Source: Caldifarciminota bacterium
GTDB taxonomy: Bacteria; Hydrothermota; 32-111; QNBC01
Direction of reading: 5' to 3'
Length of the DNA stretch: 5,450 bases
NCBI GenBank assembly: GCA_023132105.1
Contig: JAGLYS010000183.1
Span: 1 to 5,450 of the forward strand
The notes beneath the pieces are model-generated. The model saw only the letters and a list, made by a program, of their open reading frames with translations. It was not told the DNA's origin and made no database searches. Shown here in pieces: positions 1 through 5,450 of the stretch (its first letter is position 1; each line of letters opens with the position of its first letter). Made by a program: the position numbers and the translations under genes.

Positions 1-307
1 GGGACATCCTGTATCATCTTATATCTCTACAAGATTTGTTATTTTACCTATAATAAAATACATCGCAGGGATGGATAGGATTTATGAAAACAATTTGAGA
101 ATAGTTGAAATTGGAGAAGATATTCCCTCAAAACCCGGGATCGAACATTATTATACTATTAAATTATCCGACGGATTAGCCTATCCTATATATAGCCAGT
201 CCGGAATGATTTCATCCCTTTGTAAAGCCGATGGTATTATTGTCGTACCTTATGATAAAGAGGGGTTATATAAAGGGGAATTTGTGGAATATTATAGTGT
301 AAAATAA
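1..307 (+). CDS. moeA: Molybdopterin molybdenumtransferase MoeA, C-terminal part (5' end outside window)
   Basis: The reading frame is open from the window edge (first complete codon at base 2) and gives 101 residues before TAA at 305-307. Seen: it opens with GHPVSSYI, matching the end of the GLPGNPVS loop that closes the molybdopterin-binding domain III of MoeA. An amphipathic stretch follows, then about 75 residues with the pattern of MoeA domain IV (YPIYSQSGMISSLCKADGII, then KGEFVEYY), a small beta-barrel. The ATG at 71 is internal and is not the true start. Known: MoeA inserts molybdate or tungstate into adenylylated molybdopterin in the cytoplasm. The full protein is about 400 residues, so roughly three quarters lies upstream. 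Context: the stop overlaps the start of a second MoeA gene by one base, so the two are probably translationally coupled. The family assignment is firm; whether the missing part is intact cannot be seen. Confidence 0.9.
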   Translation, partial: GHPVSSYISTRFVILPIIKYIAGMDRIYENNLRIVEIGEDIPSKPGIEHYYTIKLSDGLAYPIYSQSGMISSLCKADGIIVVPYDKEGLYKGEFVEYYSVK

Positions 308-2205
308 TGAAAAGGACTAAATATTTAAAAATAACCGATATTGAAAAAGCTCTCGATTTATGGTATGAAAAGATAGATATATTTGCAGATAAGTACATTT
401 CCTCTGAAAATATAGGTGTAAAAGACGCGTATTTTAAAACACTAAGTAAACCAGTTTATTCAAAAAGAAACATTCCCCCTTTTTCAACATCAGCTTTTGA
501 TGGAATTGCAGTAAGAGCACAAAATACATATTCAGCACGCGAGGTATCTCCGATAATTCTTGAATCGGAAAAGGATTTTCGATATATAAATACTGGGGAT
601 AAACTTCCCGGACTATTCAATGCTGTTATAATGATTGAGAATGTAGAAGAAATAGATAATAATCATGTGAGAATCAGAAAAGGAATTTCAATAGGAGATA
701 ATGTTAGAATGGTAGGTGAAGATATTCACCAGGGTGATGTAGTATTTTATAATGGAGAATATTTGACGCCCGAACATATTTCTTTACTTATTGCAGCCGG
801 AATCAGTAATATAGATGTAAAAAGAAAATTAAAATTGGTATTTATTCCAACGGGGGATGAGATAACAAATGATATTAATGAAAAAAGTAAGATATTAGAA
901 TCGAATAGTGCCATAGTTGAGGGTTATATTTTAAAATGGGGAGGGGAGATAGATATTTATGATTGTATTAATGACAATGAACATGATATCAAAAAAGCAA
1001 TCGAAAAAAGTTTAGAGAAATATGATATTATAATTGTTAGTGCCGGTTCATCACATGGGAGTAAGGATTATACATCTTCAGTACTGAATGATATTGGTGA
1101 GTTGATTGTTCATGGAACTAATATAAGACCGGGGAAACCTGTTATATTGGGAAGTATCAAAGAAAAGTTGTTTATAGGACTTCCCGGATTCCCTTATGCC
1201 TGTGATATAAATTTAAAGATCTTTATTGGAGAAATATTTAAAAGAATTTATAATTATAGAGAAAACAACCTTATATCTGCCATGTTAATTAATAAGGTTT
1301 CATCTAAAATAGGAGAAAAACACTATTATAATACAAATATAATATATAATAAGGGGAAATTCCTTGCTTATCCTGTAAAGACTGGTTCAAGTAATCTTTA
1401 TAGTGGCATAAATTCTACAGGATATTTTATTATAGATATAAGAGATGAGGGGGTGGAAGAAGGGGAAGAGGTAATTGTTTTTACAGATAAAACCTCTTAT
1501 GAAATAAAGAAAAATCTTTTATTTGTCGGTTCAAATGATCCTTTAATAGGGGAATTGGGCAACAAACTTTTCGAAAAACATAGGATAAAGATGTTTATAA
1601 GCAATAAAGGTAGTATGGGTGGTATTTATGCCATGCAAAAAGGTAAGTGTCATATTTCAGGTATGCACCTTTTTGATTCTTTATCCGGAACATATAATAT
1701 ATCATTTGTTAAGAAATATCTTGGTGGAGAGGGGATATTAGTGCATCTTGCAAATAGATCGCAAGGTATAATTGTAAAAAAGGGCAATCCGCTGAATATT
1801 CAATCTGTAAAAGATATTAAAATAAAAAAGGCGAGATATGTAAATAGACAGAATGGAGCTGGCACAAGACTTATGTTTGATTATCTATTGCAAGAATCGG
1901 ATATAGAGGTTTCTGATATAAACGGGTATGATAATGTTGTTTCAAAACATATCGATGCGGGATATATGGTTAAAGAAGAATTAGCTGATGCTGCAATTGC
2001 AATCGAATTGATAGCTGATATGCTTGGTCTTGAGTTTATACCGATATTTATAGAAAATTACGATCTCTATTTCTCCAATGATTTTAAGAAAGATGACAGA
2101 TTTTACAAGATAATTGATATATTAAAAGAGGATGGATTTGGGAGAAATATTATAAGTAGAGGATATGATACAAAAAATATCGGAGAGATAGTTTATGAGG
2201 GATAG
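307..2205 (+). CDS. moeA: MoeA paralogue with C-terminal periplasmic-binding-protein-like domain
   Basis: A 632-residue protein, against about 400 for plain MoeA. Seen: domains I/II at about 10-170, with PPFSTSAFDG (57-66), TGDKLP (96-101) and GEDI (137-140). The molybdopterin-binding domain III (about 173-318) has PTGDEI (181-186), ESN (198-200), SAGSSHGSKDYT (245-256), RPGKPVILG (274-282) and GLPGFPYA (291-298). Domain IV follows at about 325-395. Residues about 403-625 match the PBP-like domain family often fused to MoeA in archaea and anaerobes: GSMGG (435-439), HLFD (454-457), NRQNGAGTR (513-521). Known: MoeA performs the final metal insertion; the PBP-like domain resembles oxyanion or effector binding folds but its role is unclear. 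No signal peptide is seen, so it is cytoplasmic. The start is the ATG in TAATG with no good Shine-Dalgarno, suggesting re-initiation after the upstream moeA. Odd: Ser60 stands where E. coli-type MoeA has Asp (FDNSAMDG), and Phe295 replaces Asn in GLPGNPVS. Confidence 0.93.
   Translation: MKRTKYLKITDIEKALDLWYEKIDIFADKYISSENIGVKDAYFKTLSKPVYSKRNIPPFSTSAFDGIAVRAQNTYSAREVSPIILESEKDFRYINTGDKLPGLFNAVIMIENVEEIDNNHVRIRKGISIGDNVRMVGEDIHQGDVVFYNGEYLTPEHISLLIAAGISNIDVKRKLKLVFIPTGDEITNDINEKSKILESNSAIVEGYILKWGGEIDIYDCINDNEHDIKKAIEKSLEKYDIIIVSAGSSHGSKDYTSSVLNDIGELIVHGTNIRPGKPVILGSIKEKLFIGLPGFPYACDINLKIFIGEIFKRIYNYRENNLISAMLINKVSSKIGEKHYYNTNIIYNKGKFLAYPVKTGSSNLYSGINSTGYFIIDIRDEGVEEGEEVIVFTDKTSYEIKKNLLFVGSNDPLIGELGNKLFEKHRIKMFISNKGSMGGIYAMQKGKCHISGMHLFDSLSGTYNISFVKKYLGGEGILVHLANRSQGIIVKKGNPLNIQSVKDIKIKKARYVNRQNGAGTRLMFDYLLQESDIEVSDINGYDNVVSKHIDAGYMVKEELADAAIAIELIADMLGLEFIPIFIENYDLYFSNDFKKDDRFYKIIDILKEDGFGRNIISRGYDTKNIGEIVYEG
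2182..2187 (+). promoter_or_regulatory. Ribosome binding site of moaA
   Basis: GGAGAG lies seven bases before the ATG at 2195, inside the last codons of the upstream moeA gene. It supports 2195 as the moaA start despite the 11-base overlap. The N-terminus from this start (MRDRYGRDIYYLRISITDRC) has the usual length before the first cluster cysteine of MoaA. Confidence 0.7.
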
Positions 2206-3163
2206 GTATGGTCGTGATATTTACTATTTAAGGATATCCATAACAGATAGATGTAATCTGAGGTGTATCTACTGCATGCCTAATGGAATTGTTAATTATA
2301 TTCCACACAAAGATATATTAAGATTCGAAGAGATCTCTGAAATTGTTGATTCTGCCACTGAAATTGGATTTTCAAGCGTAAGGATAACAGGCGGTGAACC
2401 ACTTGTTAGAAAAGGAGCACCTAAATTAGTTGGTTTACTGAAAGAGATAAAAGGGATTAAGAGAGTAACAATGACAACAAATGGGATATTACTAAACAAA
2501 TATGCCGAAGAATTAAAGGAAAAGGGAATTGATAGTATTAATGTAAGTCTTGATACACTTGATACAAAGAAATACAGATTAATAACAAGGAACGGTAATC
2601 TTAACGATGTTCTCAGTGGTATAGAGAAGGCTCTAAATATCGGTCTTGATATTAGACTTAATGTTGTCTTGCAAAAAGGGAATGTCGATGAAATTAAAGA
2701 GTTGATAAGATACTCTAAGACTATGGGGGTAAGTATCAGATTTATTGAATATATGCCATTGGATTCATGTATAAATTTATCCGAAGGTTCATTTGTATCA
2801 TCCGGAAGAATGATTGAATTAATAGAGAGTGAATTTGGTCCTATTGAGGAAACCGATTATGTAGTAGGGGATGGACCGGCGAAATATATTAATATTAAAT
2901 CTATTGGTATATATATGGGTATAATATCAGCTGTATCTACACCATTTTGTTCGAGCTGCAATCGAATCAGAATAACATCAAATGGTATCGTTAAGCCATG
3001 TCTTGCTTCAAACATTGGTTACGATATAAGGAATGTTGTAAGAAGAGGTCATAAAAGGGAAGATATAACGGATGTTTTGATTAAAGCTATAGATGATAAA
3101 CCGTTAAAGCATCATTTAACGGATGGTAATTCCAATATAGAGATGAGAAAAATCGGAGGATAA
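2195..3163 (+). CDS. moaA: GTP 3',8-cyclase MoaA (radical SAM)
   Basis: Known role: with S-adenosylmethionine and two [4Fe-4S] clusters, MoaA converts GTP to 3',8-cyclo-7,8-dihydro-GTP, the first step of molybdopterin synthesis, in the cytoplasm. Seen: 322 residues, close to the usual 325-340. The radical-SAM motif is Cys20-x3-Cys24-x2-Cys27 (CNLRCIYC), followed by the SAM-contacting GGEP at 66-69. The second cluster that holds GTP is ligated by Cys252, Cys255 and Cys269 (FCSSCNRIRIT, then KPCL), with the arginines of NRIRIT nearby. The protein ends in Gly-Gly (321-322), the conserved MoaA tail needed for activity in studied homologues. All expected catalytic features are present, so it should be active. 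It overlaps the upstream moeA by 11 bases and is followed after one base by the MoaC fusion, its direct pathway partner. Oxygen-sensitive clusters fit an anaerobic lifestyle but do not prove it. Confidence 0.97.
   Translation: MRDRYGRDIYYLRISITDRCNLRCIYCMPNGIVNYIPHKDILRFEEISEIVDSATEIGFSSVRITGGEPLVRKGAPKLVGLLKEIKGIKRVTMTTNGILLNKYAEELKEKGIDSINVSLDTLDTKKYRLITRNGNLNDVLSGIEKALNIGLDIRLNVVLQKGNVDEIKELIRYSKTMGVSIRFIEYMPLDSCINLSEGSFVSSGRMIELIESEFGPIEETDYVVGDGPAKYINIKSIGIYMGIISAVSTPFCSSCNRIRITSNGIVKPCLASNIGYDIRNVVRRGHKREDITDVLIKAIDDKPLKHHLTDGNSNIEMRKIGG
3155..3159 (+). promoter_or_regulatory. Ribosome binding site of moaC-MOSC
   Basis: GGAGG sits five bases before the ATG at 3165 and overlaps the end of moaA, whose Gly-Gly codons it encodes. 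It decides for 3165 over later in-frame ATGs at 3177 and 3201. The resulting N-terminus (FSHMNKEGRGKMVDIGQK) also matches the usual MoaC start (THINxxGxxxMVDVSxK). Confidence 0.8.
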
Positions 3164-3164
3164 T

Positions 3165-4067
3165 ATGTTTTCACATATGAATAAAGAGGGGAGAGGGAAA
3201 ATGGTTGATATAGGGCAGAAAGACGATACAAATAGGATTGCAAGAGCTCATGGATATGTGTTTATGAGTAGAGATACACTTGATAAAGTAATAGATGATG
3301 AAGTAAAGAAGGGGGATGTATTGCAGATAGCTCAGATTGCAGGCATTATGGCAGCAAAAAACACATATCAACTAATACCGTTATGTCATCCGATACTTAT
3401 AACAAGTGTTGATTTAACATATAATATAAATAAAGAGGAAGCATCGATTGAAATAATATCCGAGGTAAAGACAATGGGAAAAACCGGTGTCGAAATGGAA
3501 GCAATGCAAGCTGTTTCTTCAGCAGCACTCACTATTTATGATATGTGTAAAGGAATAGAAAAAGGGATAAGAATTGGGGAGATATCTTTAATAGAAAAAA
3601 GCGGAGGAAGAAGTGGTAAATGGAAACCTGAAGTGATAGCAGAAGGGAAAATACTCAATTTGGCAATAAGTTCTATAAAGGGGGATGATAAAATTCCCGT
3701 AGATTCAGTCACAATAATTGAGAATTTTGGTATTAAAGATGATGTTCATGCAGGTGGTAAGACGAAACAGGTTAGCTTGTTTGCTGTCGAAACATTGAAA
3801 TATGTTCCGGGTAACAAAATGATTGATGTTGTAAGAGGTAAATTCACTGAAAATATTACTATTGTAGGTATACCTATATTTATGATTACCCCGGGTAAAA
3901 AAATAAGGATTAATGATGTAATTCTTGAAATAGAATCAATTGGCAAAAAGGAATTTGTAGACGATGGCAGAAGATATATCGTATCCCGAAAAGGAATATT
4001 TACACATGTTCTAAAAGGGGGAAATGTTAAAGCAGGGGATTGTATTGGGGTAATAAATGATATATAA
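3165..4067 (+). CDS. moaC: Cyclic pyranopterin monophosphate synthase MoaC fused to a MOSC domain
   Basis: A 300-residue protein, twice the length of plain MoaC (about 160). Seen: residues 1-153 are a complete MoaC, with Lys49 (KKGDV), LIPLCHP with His75, GVEMEAM with Glu110 and Glu112, TIYDMCK with Asp126 and Lys129, and the closing KSGGRSG (145-151). These match E. coli Lys51, His77, Glu112, Glu114, Asp128 and Lys131. Known: MoaC turns the MoaA product into cyclic pyranopterin monophosphate. After only a few linker residues, 160-298 resemble small MOSC proteins: GIKDDVHAG (189-197), KQVSLFAVE (201-209), GKFTENITIVGI (225-236), RKGIFTHVLKGGNVKAGD (275-292). MOSC domains are proposed sulfur carriers for metal-sulfur cofactors. 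Odd: the segment after IGK (259-261), where relatives carry one or more cysteines, has none here and looks a few residues shorter. The only MOSC cysteine is Cys293 near the end. The MoaC half should be active; the MOSC function is uncertain. Confidence 0.92.
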   Translation: MFSHMNKEGRGKMVDIGQKDDTNRIARAHGYVFMSRDTLDKVIDDEVKKGDVLQIAQIAGIMAAKNTYQLIPLCHPILITSVDLTYNINKEEASIEIISEVKTMGKTGVEMEAMQAVSSAALTIYDMCKGIEKGIRIGEISLIEKSGGRSGKWKPEVIAEGKILNLAISSIKGDDKIPVDSVTIIENFGIKDDVHAGGKTKQVSLFAVETLKYVPGNKMIDVVRGKFTENITIVGIPIFMITPGKKIRINDVILEIESIGKKEFVDDGRRYIVSRKGIFTHVLKGGNVKAGDCIGVINDI

Positions 4068-4087
4068 GTGTCGCAATATACATACAT

Positions 4088-4101
4088 ATAAGCATGCTTA
4101 T
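4088..4101. repeat. Perfect 14-bp palindrome in the gap before the DUF401 gene
   Basis: ATAAGCATGCTTAT is its own reverse complement. It lies in the 59-bp gap (4068-4126) between the MoaC-MOSC fusion and the membrane-protein gene, 25 bases before that gene's ATG. No run of T follows, so it is not a typical rho-independent terminator. A dimeric repressor or activator site is possible, but no regulator is identified and no convincing -35/-10 pair is seen. In AT-rich DNA a chance origin cannot be excluded. Confidence 0.4.
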
Positions 4102-4126
4102 GAAGTAATATGTTAAATTAAACAAT

Positions 4127-5344
4127 ATGAATATTTTAGTTATAATAAAGATTCTAACTATATTTATAATACTCATTATACTAATGAGATTTAAGGTAAA
4201 GATTGGAATTGCATTTCTAATCACAACGGTATCATTTATACTAATGTTCTTTTACGGTTGGGCGAATATTGGTAGAACAATCTTTAAAACTTTATCAAGC
4301 TGGGAAACATGGCGATTAGTTCTGTCTGTTTATTTTATCCTGATATTAAGTAGTATAATGGAAATTACAGGTAATACCAAAGCACTTGTAAATTCTATAA
4401 TTCATAGCTTAAGGAATAAACGACTGGCAGCGATATTTTTACCTGCATTTATCGGTCTTATACCAATGCCGGGTGGCGCTTTATTCTCAGCGCCAATGGT
4501 AAAGAATGTTATAGATGCAAAAAAAGCTAAACCAGCTGTTTTAACATATTTCAACTATTGGAATAGACATATATGGGAATTCTTTTGGCCTTTGTATCCT
4601 GGAATTATATTGATTGGTTCCATATTTAACATTAAAATATTCGATATTACAGTTCACCTATGGATATTCACACCTTTAATGGTATTGGTTGGTTATATAT
4701 TCACAAGAAATTTAATATTTGTTGATTATAAGATTATTAAAGGGAGATACTTAAAAAGTTTTCTTAAATCATCATGGTATATATTCTTTATAATAATTAC
4801 TCTTCTTGTATTTAAGATTGATATTGTAATTGTTCTTGCATCTGTATTGATTATCGATATGATTATATATAGTAAAGTAAGAGAAAAATTCATTGAAATA
4901 GCAAAGAAGAGCTTCAATATAAACACAATTGTGTTATTGCTTGCAATAATGCTGTTCAAAACAGCTATAAATGATAGCGGATTTATGGGATATATAGGGG
5001 ATATTACAAAACTATCTCTAATTGCAAAGTATTCTGTTATTACACTTTTACCTTTTATAATGGGGGTTTTGACGGGCATTACAGTTGGTTTTGTCGGGAT
5101 TGCATTCCCGTTACTCTGTTCGATTATTGGAACAGGAGATAATATTAAATATTCATTACTTGCTCTAACATTTATCGCAGGCTTTTCCGGTGTTTTATTG
5201 TCACCTTTCCATCTTTGCCTGATTTTAACAAAGGAATACTATAAAGCGAATTTCAAAGATATATACAAAATCTTATTGCCATCTGTGATTACACTTCTCA
5301 TAGCTTCATTATGTATAATCATTATTATAGGGAAATTATTTTAA
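4127..5344 (+). CDS. DUF401 family integral membrane protein, probable transporter
   Basis: A very hydrophobic 405-residue protein with about ten predicted membrane segments, the usual size and topology of DUF401. Seen: helices from the first residues (4-20, 28-43) through to the C-terminus (385-402). The family-like signature PMPGGALFSAPMV is at 113-125, followed by NYWNRHIWEFFWPLYPG (143-159). In the second half, TGITVGFVGIAFPL (317-330) and GVLLSPFHLCLILTKEYY (355-372) sit in a similar relative position, suggesting two related halves with glycine/proline-rich broken helices as in ion-coupled anion carriers. Known: DUF401 proteins are uncharacterised and occur in bacteria and archaea. Transport is inferred; the substrate is unknown. 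Start: an in-frame TAA at 4106 leaves 4127 as the first ATG, but no Shine-Dalgarno precedes it; ATG 4184 is no better supported. It ends with tandem TAA TAA. The 59-bp gap suggests looser coupling to the molybdopterin genes. Confidence 0.85.
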   Translation: MNILVIIKILTIFIILIILMRFKVKIGIAFLITTVSFILMFFYGWANIGRTIFKTLSSWETWRLVLSVYFILILSSIMEITGNTKALVNSIIHSLRNKRLAAIFLPAFIGLIPMPGGALFSAPMVKNVIDAKKAKPAVLTYFNYWNRHIWEFFWPLYPGIILIGSIFNIKIFDITVHLWIFTPLMVLVGYIFTRNLIFVDYKIIKGRYLKSFLKSSWYIFFIIITLLVFKIDIVIVLASVLIIDMIIYSKVREKFIEIAKKSFNINTIVLLLAIMLFKTAINDSGFMGYIGDITKLSLIAKYSVITLLPFIMGVLTGITVGFVGIAFPLLCSIIGTGDNIKYSLLALTFIAGFSGVLLSPFHLCLILTKEYYKANFKDIYKILLPSVITLLIASLCIIIIIGKLF

Positions 5345-5399
5345 TAAATTGAAGGATAGGGTAAAAACAAATTGGCAAGTGGTATAGACATATTAACTA

Positions 5400-5442
5400 G
5401 TTTCACTAATCCTATCATTGTCATTTCGAGAAGTGAAACGAC
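5400..5442. repeat. Overlapping inverted repeats, possible REP-type dispersed element at window edge
   Basis: Two alternative stems share their right side. GTTTCACT (5400-5407) is the exact reverse complement of AGTGAAAC (5432-5439), with a 24-base loop. GTCATTTC (5420-5427) pairs with GAAACGAC (5435-5442) with one mismatch and a seven-base loop; read from the minus strand that mismatch is a G-U wobble. The text around GTCATTTCGAGAAGTGAAAC resembles short intergenic palindromes of the form GTCATTTCGAG-n-GAAGCGAGAAA that I recall as repeated in many bacterial genomes. It follows the DUF401 gene by about 55 bases and may continue beyond the window. No T-run follows within the window, so a terminator role is not shown. 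Confidence 0.4.
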
Positions 5443-5450
5443 CTGTCTGC

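Noticed and set aside
3201..3203. ATG preceded by a purine-rich tract (GAGGGGAGAGGGAAA) as an alternative moaC start giving MVDIGQK
   Set aside because: Starting here would drop the FSHMNKEGRGK segment that matches the conserved MoaC N-terminus, and 3165 has its own well-placed GGAGG. A secondary internal initiation is possible but not shown.
3939..3998. A compensated frameshift hiding the MOSC cysteine
   Set aside because: One shifted frame stops almost at once. The other contains a single Cys (GICRRWQ) but no recognisable MOSC pattern, while the annotated frame keeps good flanking motifs.
3746..4087. Minus-strand open frame opposite the MOSC part, and similar minus-strand frames at 2296-2499, 3171-3371, 4027-4224 and 4726-5079
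   Set aside because: Each lies opposite a clear plus-strand gene or its flank, shows no recognisable domain, and has no supporting context; they are antisense shadows.
5355..5416. GATAGG (5355-5360) and CCTATC (5411-5416) as a terminator stem after the DUF401 gene
   Set aside because: Only six base pairs across a 50-base loop with no following T-run; chance is the simplest explanation.
5395..5450. tRNA or attachment site at the 3' edge
   Set aside because: No cloverleaf could be built on either strand: there is no acceptor stem pairing or proper T-arm, only the overlapping inverted repeats.
1..5450. CRISPR array or transposase
   Set aside because: No regularly spaced direct repeats and no transposase-like reading frame are visible; nearly the whole window is occupied by the five coding regions.

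Overview
This is a compact, AT-rich stretch of bacterial DNA (by eye about one third G+C; not counted) with five protein-coding regions, all on the + strand. Four of them encode molybdenum/tungsten cofactor (molybdopterin, Moco) biosynthesis proteins. AGA/AGG and ATA codons are frequent, and clear Shine-Dalgarno sequences precede two of the genes. Together with the gene content (MoeA fused to a periplasmic-binding-protein-like domain, MoaC fused to a MOSC domain, a DUF401 membrane protein) this suggests an anaerobic bacterium, perhaps Clostridia-like or from a deep-branching phylum. The phylum cannot be fixed from this sequence.

Layout. Bases 1-307 hold the C-terminal end of a first MoeA (molybdenum/tungsten insertase), cut by the window edge. 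Its stop codon overlaps by one base (TAATG) the start of a second, longer MoeA paralogue (307-2205) with a C-terminal PBP-like domain. Its last 11 bases overlap moaA (2195-3163), the radical-SAM GTP 3',8-cyclase. One base after the moaA stop begins a MoaC-MOSC fusion (3165-4067). These four genes look like one translationally coupled operon. A 59-bp gap containing a perfect 14-bp palindrome follows, then a ten-helix-type DUF401 membrane protein (4127-5344) with no visible Shine-Dalgarno. The last 106 bases are non-coding and carry overlapping inverted repeats that resemble a dispersed REP-type element, running up to the window edge.

How the genes work together. MoaA and the MoaC half of the fusion make cyclic pyranopterin monophosphate from GTP. 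The two MoeA proteins act at the end of the pathway, placing Mo or W into adenylylated molybdopterin. MOSC domains are usually linked to sulfur handling around the cofactor, but this one lacks the expected cysteine. The middle steps (MoaD/MoaE molybdopterin synthase, MogA/MoaB adenylyltransferase) are not in the window. The DUF401 protein may be a transporter, and any link to Mo/W is by position only.

No wholly new system is evident. The points most worth a second look are the MoaC-MOSC fusion with a cysteine-free MOSC core, the pair of divergent MoeA paralogues, and the repeat at the 3' edge.
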